Source of the DNA: Elusimicrobia bacterium RIFOXYB2_FULL_49_7
GTDB taxonomy: Bacteria; Fibrobacterota; OXYB2-FULL-49-7
Direction of reading: 5' to 3'
DNA: 6,260 nt
NCBI GenBank assembly: GCA_001800515.1
Contig: MGVN01000230.1
Coordinates: 12,762-19,021, forward strand
Below are positions 1-6,260 of the stretch, piece after piece. The number at the start of each line of letters is the position of its first letter. Position 1 is the first letter of the stretch. Position numbers and translations under genes: made by a program. Below the pieces are notes generated by a model. That model was not told the origin of the DNA, did no database searches, and saw only the letters and a list, made by a program, of their open reading frames with translations.

Positions 1-1341
1 TCGGGGACCACGGTTACGGTCCGCGAGCTTTTTCACAATACCCCGGCCCGCCGAAAGTTCCTGAAATCCGAAACTTCGGAACAGATGAAAATTACCGGGG
101 TGATGACAGCGATATCGGCTGCTCATCCAAGCACGGCCTTCCGCTATATCATCGACGGAAAGGAAAAACTCAATCTGCCCGTTGCCTTGTCCACCGAAGG
201 CCGTTTACGCCAGTTGTTCGGTGCGGACTTGGCCAATTCCCTCCTGTTCGGTGAGCAGGAGGGGGAGACCTATCAGGTACGGGTTCATTTCAGCCATTTG
301 GATTACACCCGCAATAATCGTTCCGCCCAATACTTTTTTGTTAATCACCGCCCCATTGAGAGCCGTGCCCTGGAACAGGGGATTCGACTTGGTTACCGGG
401 ATCTGCTGCCCCCTGGTCGTTTTCCGGCCGCGTTTGTCTACATTGACATCAATCCGGATGAAATCGACGTCAACGTGCATCCCACCAAGAAGGAGATCCG
501 GTTTTCGGATGACCAGACCCTGATGCGGGCCGTGGCACGCTGTATTACGGACGGCTTTCGTAAACTGTCCGTGGAGCGCCGGCCCGCCTCTTTGGAAAAT
601 ATTCCTTTTTCGTCTGGAACAATCTTGTCCGACTCGTCCGAGACAAAGGCGGCAGGCCAGCCCTCTTCCTTGGCATCGGAATCGGAAACGGTCGGTTTGT
701 TTGATTCTACGCCGGTGCCCTCATCCGGGTCGCTTTTTCGGAACCGTGATGAAACGGTTTCCGAGATGCCGCGTCAGCACCTGCTGATTCCCTATTTCCA
801 GATACATAACACCTATCTTCTCAGTCAGATTAAGAATGGCATTATTCTTATTGATCAGCATGTTGCGCATGAGCGAATTCTGTATGAGCGTGCGTTGAAA
901 AATATTGCGGAAAACGAGCAACCCGTCACACAGCAGCTTCTTTTTCCGGTCACCCTTGAACTATCGCCCCTTCAAATAGATAGGTTCGATGCGTTTGAGG
1001 GCCATTTCGGACGCACGGGTTTCAGTTTGCGTCGTTTTTCCGGTACCACGGTGGTGGTGGACGGTATTCCGGCCGGACTCAAGGACTGTCGTGTGGAACA
1101 GGTCGTCGGTGATATTCTGGGTGCGCTTGAAGCGCCGGATCCGGCTGCGGTTCACCTCCGTTTTGCCCGTTCTTTTGCCTGTCATGCGGCTCTCAAGGCG
1201 GGCACACCTCTTCTTATCGAAGAGATCAATGCCCTGGTCGACCAGCTCTTTCAGTGCGAAAATCCCTATACTTGTCCCCACGGTCGTCCCATCGTTATCC
1301 GCATACCGCTGGATGAAATAGCCCGGCGTTTTATGCGTTGA
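1..1341 (+). CDS. mutL: DNA mismatch repair protein MutL, 5'-truncated by the window edge
   Basis: The reading frame is open from base 1, so the gene starts upstream. By comparison with E. coli MutL about 130 N-terminal residues, including the first ATP-binding motifs, are missing. Visible are the GTTV motif followed by FHNTPARRKFLKS (fragment residues 3-22), then the transducer domain ending in VHPTKKEIRF, whose K163 matches the conserved ATPase lysine. A short Ser-rich linker spans about residues 190-258. The C-terminal dimerisation/endonuclease domain follows. It has DQHVAHERILYE (285-296, fitting the metal-binding DQHA-x2-E-x4-E pattern with V for A), QQLLFP (311-316, resembling a beta-clamp-binding motif), ACHAALKAG (393-401) and CPHGRP (425-430). 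These mark a nicking MutL, as in bacteria without MutH. In the family MutL couples MutS mismatch recognition to strand incision. The C-terminus appears complete. The next gene follows after 12 bp. Confidence 0.96.
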   Translation, partial: SGTTVTVRELFHNTPARRKFLKSETSEQMKITGVMTAISAAHPSTAFRYIIDGKEKLNLPVALSTEGRLRQLFGADLANSLLFGEQEGETYQVRVHFSHLDYTRNNRSAQYFFVNHRPIESRALEQGIRLGYRDLLPPGRFPAAFVYIDINPDEIDVNVHPTKKEIRFSDDQTLMRAVARCITDGFRKLSVERRPASLENIPFSSGTILSDSSETKAAGQPSSLASESETVGLFDSTPVPSSGSLFRNRDETVSEMPRQHLLIPYFQIHNTYLLSQIKNGIILIDQHVAHERILYERALKNIAENEQPVTQQLLFPVTLELSPLQIDRFDAFEGHFGRTGFSLRRFSGTTVVVDGIPAGLKDCRVEQVVGDILGALEAPDPAAVHLRFARSFACHAALKAGTPLLIEEINALVDQLFQCENPYTCPHGRPIVIRIPLDEIARRFMR

Positions 1342-1353
1342 AAAGACGGACTC

Positions 1354-3066
1354 ATGAAAAAGAAAAAACGGGCGGAATCCTCCCAGGTCGGAACCGGTGT
1401 TTTCAAGCTGAAAAAGGGCATGAGCTACGGCCGTATCCGGCCGGACAATGAGCGTTTCTGTGATGTGATCATTCTTCTGAAAGAGGTAAATGGCGCGCAA
1501 GACGGGGACAAGGTTCAATACGTTCTGTTGCCGGTGGTGAAAAGGCGTAAAACGGCTTGCTTTGGAAAAATCACCAAAGTCATCTCACTGACGGATACCT
1601 ACTTTGCCGAACGGAAGCGGCTGTTGGGCCGTTTTCATTTATCTGAACGGTTCAGCGAACCGGTGGCGTCTGAAGCTGAAAAGACGGTGCAATTGCCGGA
1701 AAATAAAAAACGGTCGGATTGTCGTAAAGCATTCTGCATCACCATCGATCCCGTGGATGCACGGGATTTTGATGATGCCATTTCCCTGAAAAAAGTGGGC
1801 AAGGATTTCCTGCTCGGCGTGTATATTGCGGATGTCTCCCATTTTGTGGAACAAGGAAGCCGCTTGGATCAGGAAGCGGGTCGTCGAGGCTTAAGTGTCT
1901 ATTTTCCGTGGGGAGTGGTTCCCATGCTTCCGGAATTTCTCTCGGAAGAACGGTGTTCCTTGAAGGAAGGGGTGGAGCGGAAGGCGGTGGCCTGTTTTAT
2001 GCGGCTCTCTCCGGAGGGAGAGGTCCTTCAATACGATATCGAACGAGTGACCATTGTCAATAAAAAGCGGCTGACTTATGAAGGAGCGCAGCGTATTCTG
2101 GAGGGCAAGGAAAAAGCGGCTTTTCCCGGCCTGAACATGCTACTGAAAAGGATGGGTGCGTTGGCCCGTGTCTTGAAGCAAAGACGGCTTGCCGAAGGAG
2201 GACTTGATTTCAATCTGCCTGAAACCCGAGTCCTACTTGATGACAAGGGTCTTCCGGACAAGCTTCTTCAGCCAAAGCGGATTTGGACGCAATCCATCAT
2301 TGAGGAATTTATGTTGATGGCCAATAAGGTGGTCGCTCAACATTTGGAATCCAGGCGTTCTCATTCCCTCTATCGGATTCATGATGTACCGGGATTGGAG
2401 TTGTCGGAAAAGGTGCGGAAATTGATTCGATTGCGGCCTGCCGGTATTTCGCCGTTGCCGGCCCATGCCGATTGCCGTGATTTGCTTCAGGCGGTCCGGA
2501 ACAGTGGCGTTGAAAAGACGGTTCATAAAATGGTGCTTCAGTCATTACCCAAGGCACGTTATTCTACGAATAATCGAGGTCATTTTGGGCTGGGGTTTGA
2601 CAGCTATACCCATTTTACCTCTCCCATTCGCCGTTATCCGGATCTCCTGGTTCATCGACTGCTCTTTGCGGAAGGGACACGGTCCTTGTCCGACAAGCGC
2701 GCCTTGGTCGAGTTGGAGCGTGCGGCGGATCACTGTTCCACAGCCGAAGAGCGGTCTTTAAAGGCCGAGCGGGACGCGGTGGCTTTGTGTGTCTGCTATA
2801 TTCTGGCCGGTTATGTGGGGCAAGTCTTTCAGGGAACCGTCACCGGCGTGGCGCCGTTCGGTATTTTCATCGAACTGAAAGATATGGGTGCGGACGGATT
2901 GCTGCATCGCAGCCGTATTCGTCCCGGCGATTATGAGTTTGAACCCGATACCTTAAGCTACTATTCCCGAAGCGAAAAGAAATCCATCCGGTTGGGCGAT
3001 ATGTTGACCGTGCGTCTGGATCGAGTGAACTTGACGCTTCGTCATATTGACTTGGCGCAAGTGTAA
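1354..3066 (+). CDS. rnr: RNase R/VacB-type 3'-5' exoribonuclease with reduced N-terminus
   Basis: A 570-residue RNB-family enzyme, expected to degrade RNA processively from the 3' end in the cytoplasm. Domains in order: a Lys-rich start (MKKKKR), one cold-shock-like OB domain (about 14-78), a linker, the RNB catalytic domain (about 125-470) and a C-terminal S1 domain (about 488-570). The catalytic aspartates lie in TIDPVDARDFDDA (D132, D138, D140, D141). Y183, E317/E318 and R426 (in TSPIRRYPD) match RNase II Y253, E390 and R500. E. coli RNase R has over 800 residues. Here the N-terminal helix-turn-helix, one of the two cold-shock domains and the basic C-terminal tail are absent. The combination of GHFGL, FTSPIRRYPDL and VPMLPE favours RNase R over RNase II. 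The ATG at 1354 is the only start before residue 23. The upstream purine stretch AAAAGACGGA is a weak ribosome-binding site. Confidence 0.92.
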   Translation: MKKKKRAESSQVGTGVFKLKKGMSYGRIRPDNERFCDVIILLKEVNGAQDGDKVQYVLLPVVKRRKTACFGKITKVISLTDTYFAERKRLLGRFHLSERFSEPVASEAEKTVQLPENKKRSDCRKAFCITIDPVDARDFDDAISLKKVGKDFLLGVYIADVSHFVEQGSRLDQEAGRRGLSVYFPWGVVPMLPEFLSEERCSLKEGVERKAVACFMRLSPEGEVLQYDIERVTIVNKKRLTYEGAQRILEGKEKAAFPGLNMLLKRMGALARVLKQRRLAEGGLDFNLPETRVLLDDKGLPDKLLQPKRIWTQSIIEEFMLMANKVVAQHLESRRSHSLYRIHDVPGLELSEKVRKLIRLRPAGISPLPAHADCRDLLQAVRNSGVEKTVHKMVLQSLPKARYSTNNRGHFGLGFDSYTHFTSPIRRYPDLLVHRLLFAEGTRSLSDKRALVELERAADHCSTAEERSLKAERDAVALCVCYILAGYVGQVFQGTVTGVAPFGIFIELKDMGADGLLHRSRIRPGDYEFEPDTLSYYSRSEKKSIRLGDMLTVRLDRVNLTLRHIDLAQV

Positions 3067-3070
3067 GGTG
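3065..3070 (+). promoter_or_regulatory. Ribosome-binding site supporting the mtaB start at 3074
   Basis: AAGGTG overlaps the rnr TAA stop. Its AAGG core ends 5 nt before the ATG at 3074. This favours that start over the in-frame ATG at 3047, which lies inside rnr and would add nine residues (MTWRKCKVC) ahead of the conserved N-terminus. A GTG at 3068 is in frame too but would overlap the AAGGTG itself. Confidence 0.55.
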
Positions 3071-3073
3071 TGC

Positions 3074-4309
3074 ATGATCGGCAAACGCATCCATATCCGA
3101 ACCTTGGGCTGCCGGACCAATCAGTATGATTCCGCCGCCCTTGCGTACAAACTGGAGACCGAGGGATATCGAATCGCACCTCATGCGTCGGAAGCGGATG
3201 TCATTATTGTGAATAGCTGTGCCGTTACCGACCGTGCGGAAAGAAAGTGCGGACAACTCATTCGCAAGCTGGCGCGCAATCATCGGCAAGCCGACATTCT
3301 GCTGGCCGGTTGTTTGGGCAGGCGAAATCCGGATGTTTTTCGGGACCATTCCGATGTCCGCGCCGTGTTTGGAGTCAATGCCGCTCATGAGATGGTTGCT
3401 TTTTTGTCCGGAAAGAAGAGCGATAGTACGCCGTCGCCTTTCGGTTCTATTGACGGAATGAAGGAGCGGACCCGTGCGCATCTAAAAATTCAGGATGGGT
3501 GTGATGCCGGATGCGCCTATTGTATCGTTCCCCTGGTGCGCGGAAAACCGGTCAGTCGGCCTCTTGACGAGGTGGTCCGTCAGGTGGAGATGCTGCTCGA
3601 GAAGAAAATACCGGAGATTGTTCTTACCGGTATTCATATCGGACGATATGCGGATGGTCAAAACGGTTTGTCCGACCTGCTTGAGAAGATAACTGTTTTT
3701 CCCGGTTCTTATCGGATACGCCTCTCTTCCATCGAACCCGGGGAGGTGAACGACCGGTTGCTGGAGTGGGTGTTATACCATCCCCGTCTTTGCCGACATC
3801 TTCATTTGCCGCTTCAGAGCGGCAACAACCGTCTCCTGAAGGCGATGGGGCGACCCTATACGTCCGACGACTATTTCAAGCTGCTGGAGCGCATTCGTCG
3901 TCAAAGCGAAGAATGCGGCTTGGGAACCGATATACTGGTCGGCTTTCCGAGTGAAACCGACCAGGAATTTCAGGAAACCGTGGAACGGATAAAAAACAGT
4001 CCGTTGACATTTGGGCATGTGTTTCCTTTTTCTGTGCGCCCCGGTACCCGCGCTGCGGAACTGACGGATACCGTGAAACGATCCGAAAAGGAAGCGCGTG
4101 TTCGGCGGCTCAAGCAACTTTTTTCAGAGCTGAAATCGAATTTTGCCGCCCGATTCATCGGGCAATCTGCGGAGGTTGTCTTTGAATCCGATTGTACCGG
4201 CGTCTCATCCAACTATCTTCGGATTCAGGGGGCCACGGATGTGCGGAAAGGCGAGCTGATGACCGTTACCATCCAGACATTAGCCGGTGACATGCTGATA
4301 TCAGAATGA
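3074..4309 (+). CDS. mtaB: MtaB-type tRNA (t6A37) methylthiotransferase, radical SAM
   Basis: A 411-residue MiaB-family protein, predicted to convert t6A37 to ms2t6A37 in tRNAs reading ANN codons. The N-terminal UPF0004 domain has three cluster-binding cysteines: C13 (TLGCRTNQYDS), C49 (NSCAVTD) and C80 (LAGCLGRR). The radical SAM cluster motif CDAGCAYC supplies C143, C147 and C150. Further family motifs are EIVLTGIHIG, RLSSIEPGEV, HLHLPLQSGNNRLLKAMGR, GTDILVGFPSET and HVFPFSVRPGT. A C-terminal TRAM-like RNA-binding domain begins near FIGQSAEVVF (about 360-411). The TLGC start and the SSIEP and HLPLQSG wording fit MtaB better than MiaB or RimO, though the subfamily call rests on motif memory. 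The usual IVPYARG after the cluster reads IVPLVRG. The start at 3074 is 7 bp after rnr, so translation is probably coupled. A longer form from 3047 is less likely. Confidence 0.9.
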   Translation: MIGKRIHIRTLGCRTNQYDSAALAYKLETEGYRIAPHASEADVIIVNSCAVTDRAERKCGQLIRKLARNHRQADILLAGCLGRRNPDVFRDHSDVRAVFGVNAAHEMVAFLSGKKSDSTPSPFGSIDGMKERTRAHLKIQDGCDAGCAYCIVPLVRGKPVSRPLDEVVRQVEMLLEKKIPEIVLTGIHIGRYADGQNGLSDLLEKITVFPGSYRIRLSSIEPGEVNDRLLEWVLYHPRLCRHLHLPLQSGNNRLLKAMGRPYTSDDYFKLLERIRRQSEECGLGTDILVGFPSETDQEFQETVERIKNSPLTFGHVFPFSVRPGTRAAELTDTVKRSEKEARVRRLKQLFSELKSNFAARFIGQSAEVVFESDCTGVSSNYLRIQGATDVRKGELMTVTIQTLAGDMLISE

Positions 4310-4315
4310 TGGTTT

Positions 4316-4324
4316 AAAGAGGGG
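4316..4324 (+). promoter_or_regulatory. Ribosome-binding site of ftsY
   Basis: The purine run AAAGAGGGG ends 8 nt before the ATG at 4333. It is the strongest Shine-Dalgarno-like site in the window. It sits in the 23-bp gap after mtaB and supports 4333 as the start over the out-of-frame ATG at 4326. Confidence 0.6.
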
Positions 4325-4332
4325 AATGCACC

Positions 4333-5247
4333 ATGGGGATGTTATCCGGATTAAGTAAGACGCGGAAAGGCTTTTTTTCAAAACTGAAGGAAATGGTCTC
4401 CTTTCGTCCTAAAGTGGATGAGGCGATGCTGGATTCTCTGGAGGAGCTGTTGATACAGTCGGATATCGGATTGACGCTTTCTCTGGAATTAATCGATGGT
4501 CTCAAGAAAAAGGTGGCTGAGGAGCGTTTACGTGAGAGTGGGGAAGTGATTTTCGCACTGAAGGCGCTGATGAAGAGCGCCCTTTCCCAGACCGTATCAC
4601 CGGACCACTGCCTTAATCCGATCGGCAAACCAATCGTTTACCTGATTATCGGCATCAATGGTTCCGGAAAAACCACTTCCATCGGTAAAATGGCCGCCTA
4701 TTTCCAGGCCTCCGGTAAAAAGGTGATTTTAGCTGCAGGCGACACTTTCCGGGCAGCGGCCATTGAACAGCTTTGTATTTGGGCGGAGCGGAATCAGTGT
4801 GAGTGCATTCGCCACCAGTCCGGTGCGGATCCGGCTGCGGTGGCCTTTGATGCTTATCAGGCGGCCAAAGCCCGTCATTGCGATGTTTTGCTTGTTGATA
4901 CGGCCGGCCGGCTTCATACCAAGGTGAATCTCATGAATGAGCTCAAAAAGGTGCGGAACGTTCTTCGAAAAAGTGCTCCTGACATGACGCTGCGCACACT
5001 CTTGGTGCTGGACGGTACGAACGGACAGAACAGCCTCTTGCAGGCTCGGGAATTCAACCAGACCGCTGAAGTGGACGGCATTGTCCTGACCAAACTGGAC
5101 GGCACGGCTAAAGGGGGTTTTGTTTTTGCGGTTTGCCGGGAGCTTCAAGTGCCGGTTGTCTTTATCGGGACCGGGGAACAAAAAGAGGACCTGGAGCCTT
5201 TTTCCATTGATATTTTTATTGATTCCTTTTTCAGTCCAGACAACTAA
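4333..5247 (+). CDS. ftsY: Signal recognition particle receptor FtsY
   Basis: A 304-residue SRP-type GTPase that receives Ffh-bound ribosomes at the inner membrane for co-translational insertion. The helical N domain (about 1-95) starts with the amphipathic, membrane-contacting type of helix (GLSKTRKGFFSKLKE) and contains LEELLIQSDIG. The G domain carries G1 GINGSGKTT (107-115), the insertion-box motif DTFRAAA (137-143), G3 DTAGR (189-193), GQN (231-233), G4 TKLD (253-256) with GTAKGG, and the G5-region GTGEQKEDLEPF (279-290). This wording separates FtsY from Ffh, and there is no Met-rich M domain. The acidic A domain of E. coli FtsY is absent, as in many bacteria. One small departure is LDGTNGQN where LDATTGQN is usual. 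It is the last gene of the probable operon, and no intrinsic terminator is evident after its TAA. Confidence 0.96.
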   Translation: MGMLSGLSKTRKGFFSKLKEMVSFRPKVDEAMLDSLEELLIQSDIGLTLSLELIDGLKKKVAEERLRESGEVIFALKALMKSALSQTVSPDHCLNPIGKPIVYLIIGINGSGKTTSIGKMAAYFQASGKKVILAAGDTFRAAAIEQLCIWAERNQCECIRHQSGADPAAVAFDAYQAAKARHCDVLLVDTAGRLHTKVNLMNELKKVRNVLRKSAPDMTLRTLLVLDGTNGQNSLLQAREFNQTAEVDGIVLTKLDGTAKGGFVFAVCRELQVPVVFIGTGEQKEDLEPFSIDIFIDSFFSPDN

Positions 5248-5260
5248 GTGAAGGTTAAGC

Positions 5261-5289
5261 TTGATATATATTAGAGATTAAATCATATT
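5261..5289 (+). promoter_or_regulatory. Candidate sigma-70 promoter for the response regulator
   Basis: TTGATA (5261-5266) and CATATT (5284-5289) are 17 bp apart, matching the TTGACA/TATAAT consensus at 5/6 and 4/6 positions. They lie in a 54-bp gap that is only about 24% GC by hand count (13 of 54). Transcription would begin near 5296, only a few bases before the ATG at 5302. An alternative -10, TATATT (5267-5272), has no good -35 partner. AT-rich spacers give such matches by chance, so this is tentative. Confidence 0.35.
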
Positions 5290-5301
5290 TTCATAGTAGA
5301 A

Positions 5302-5718
5302 ATGAAAAATATATTGATTATTGAAGATGATAGTGATTCCGCCCTGCTGCTATCCCAATACCTGGAAAGCAAAGGATATCACACGGCCACAGTGGAGAAT
5401 GGTCTGGAAGGGCTGACGCTGATTAAATTTCTGAAGCCGGATGTGGTGGTCGTGGATTTGGCGCTGCCGGGTATGGACGGCATGAGTCTGATTCGTCGTT
5501 TACGGGAAAACATTTATTTACAGAACAAGATGGTTATCGTGGTGTCCGGTCATTTTGAAAAGTTCTACCCAGGCAACAAAGTCGATGGTATAGAAGCGGA
5601 CGCTGTTTTTTCAAAACCTTACAATCTCAGTGCCGTACAGAAGGCCATCCTCTCCTATTTCAAACCCAGGCAACAAAAACCGCGTCCTAAAAAGACCGCG
5701 GTCAAGAAATCAAAATAG
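5302..5718 (+). CDS. Stand-alone receiver-domain response regulator with Lys-rich tail
   Basis: A 138-residue CheY-like protein with one receiver domain (about 1-118) and no output domain. The acidic pocket is E8/D9/D10 in ILIIEDD. The phosphoacceptor is D52 in VVVDLALPGMDG, with P56 and G57 in the usual places. S82 (VVSGH) occupies the conserved Thr/Ser position and K105 (SKPY) is the invariant lysine, so it should be phosphorylatable. After F120 comes an 18-residue tail (121-138) with nine Lys/Arg plus Pro and Gln and no hydrophobic core, probably disordered and able to bind nucleic acid or acidic partners. No histidine kinase is visible nearby. The AT-rich gap upstream suggests its own promoter. 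No good Shine-Dalgarno precedes the ATG (only AGAA). It could act by protein-protein contact or in a phosphorelay, but the target is unknown. Confidence 0.88.
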   Translation: MKNILIIEDDSDSALLLSQYLESKGYHTATVENGLEGLTLIKFLKPDVVVVDLALPGMDGMSLIRRLRENIYLQNKMVIVVSGHFEKFYPGNKVDGIEADAVFSKPYNLSAVQKAILSYFKPRQQKPRPKKTAVKKSK

Positions 5719-5720
5719 GG

Positions 5721-6260
5721 TCATTCTCCGGCATTGACCGAGGTGATGGCCATCAGTTTAAAGATATCCTCCTCCGAACATCCTCTTGAAAGATCATTGG
5801 CCGGTTTATTGAGTCCCTGCATGATGGGACCCACAGCAATGGCTTTGGCAAACCGTTCCACGGCCTTGTAACAGATGTTCCCGGCATTTAGGTCCGGGAA
5901 AATGAGGGTATTCGCTTCACCGGCCATGGGGCTGCCGGGTGCTTTGCGTGTGCCGATGGATTGAATGATGGCGGCATCCATCTGGAATTCGCCGTCCACT
6001 TTGAGCAACGGATAGCGCTGCTGGACCAGTTTGGTTGCGTTTATTACTTTATCCACGTTCTCGTGTTGCGCGCTGCCTTTGGTGGAATAGGAGAGCATGG
6101 CCACTTTGGGTTCTTTGCCCACCAGGTTTCGATAAGTATCGGCTGAGGCTGAGGCGATGGCTGCCAGTTGTTCCACGGTGGGGAAGGGAACCACTGCGCA
6201 ATCGGCAAAAACAAAAGGGGTATATTCCTCCTCTTTTGACCAACCGGGAATCATCATCAG
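5721..6260 (-). CDS. pta: Phosphate acetyltransferase, C-terminal part, truncated by the window edge
   Basis: The frame stays open through the right edge, so the 179 visible residues are roughly the C-terminal half of a Pta of usual catalytic-domain size (about 330 residues). The enzyme interconverts acetyl-CoA plus phosphate and acetyl phosphate plus CoA, in acetate formation or uptake with acetate kinase. Family motifs, numbered from the Met at 6257, are VFADCAV (16-22), VAMLSYSTKGS (52-62), DGEFQMDAAI (88-97), NTLIFPDLNAGNICYK (116-131) and GPIMQGLNKPANDLSRG (143-159). S157, R158 and D164 correspond to active-site S309, R310 and D316 of the Methanosarcina enzyme. The methionines at 6257 and 6254 are internal, not starts. 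The order of motifs and the NDLSRG ending favour Pta over phosphate butyryltransferase. The stop codon is 2 bp from the convergent response regulator. Confidence 0.93.
   Translation of the reverse strand: MMMIPGWSKEEEYTPFVFADCAVVPFPTVEQLAAIASASADTYRNLVGKEPKVAMLSYSTKGSAQHENVDKVINATKLVQQRYPLLKVDGEFQMDAAIIQSIGTRKAPGSPMAGEANTLIFPDLNAGNICYKAVERFAKAIAVGPIMQGLNKPANDLSRGCSEEDIFKLMAITSVNAGE

Noticed and set aside
1136..1151. A 16-nt sequence CGGATCCGGCTGCGGT shared with positions 4826-4841 in ftsY
   Set aside because: Both copies encode the peptide DPAAV in the same frame. The FtsY copy is part of a conserved family motif, so this looks like coincidental codon choice rather than a repeat element.
1339..1356. 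mutL and rnr are in the same frame, separated by one TGA and four codons, which could suggest read-through or TGA recoding
   Set aside because: MutL ends where the family normally ends and rnr has its own ATG. TGA also ends mtaB and pta normally. A shared frame has a one-in-three chance, so no recoding needs to be assumed.
961..1518. A 185-codon open frame on the minus strand across the mutL/rnr junction
   Set aside because: It lies wholly antisense to two well-supported genes, its product resembles nothing I recognise, and it crosses conserved motifs of MutL. It is best explained as a shadow of the coding strand.
3047..3073. An upstream ATG giving MtaB a nine-residue extension that overlaps the end of rnr
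   Set aside because: The extension adds two cysteines outside family motifs and has no ribosome-binding site. The ATG at 3074 has AAGG at good spacing and places TLGC near the N-terminus, as expected.
2867..3481. A 204-codon open frame on the minus strand across the rnr/mtaB junction
   Set aside because: It is antisense to the S1 domain of the RNase and the first domain of MtaB. It has no recognisable motif and is likely a chance open frame.
5248..5301. A possible intrinsic terminator for the ftsY operon
   Set aside because: I found only short AT-rich self-complementary pieces (such as AAGCTT and GATTAAATC), with no GC-rich stem followed by a T-run.

Overview
The window is a compact stretch of bacterial chromosome made almost entirely of housekeeping genes. 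Coding density is very high and base composition looks close to balanced. There is no RNA gene, insertion sequence, CRISPR array, phage gene or obvious horizontally acquired block. The lineage cannot be fixed from this alone. MutL is the endonuclease type (unlike E. coli), with a metal-binding motif reading DQHVAHER. From memory that is reminiscent of the Chlorobi/Ignavibacteria/Calditrichota side of the FCB group and related uncultured phyla, but this is a low-confidence guess.

Layout: bases 1-5247 hold four same-strand genes with gaps of 12, 7 and 23 bp, very probably one transcript. In order they are the 3' part of mutL (mismatch repair), a short RNase R-type exoribonuclease, an MtaB-type tRNA methylthiotransferase, and ftsY (signal recognition particle receptor). 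A 54-bp AT-rich gap (5248-5301) follows, with a candidate sigma-70 promoter. After it come a stand-alone receiver-domain response regulator with a lysine-rich tail (5302-5718) and, convergent with a 2-bp gap, the 3' half of a phosphate acetyltransferase gene on the minus strand (5721 to the right edge).

The first four genes touch different information-processing steps: DNA repair, RNA decay, tRNA anticodon-loop modification and membrane protein targeting. They look like a shared housekeeping transcription unit rather than one pathway. The response regulator is probably transcribed separately, and its kinase partner and output are not visible. Pta belongs to acetate/acetyl-phosphate metabolism. 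Its product, acetyl phosphate, can phosphorylate some receiver domains in vitro, but nothing here shows that link.

I found no convincing previously undescribed system. The points most worth a second look are the reduced domain set of the RNase R homologue, the orphan receiver with a basic tail, the near-leaderless promoter arrangement ahead of it, and the tight convergent junction with pta.
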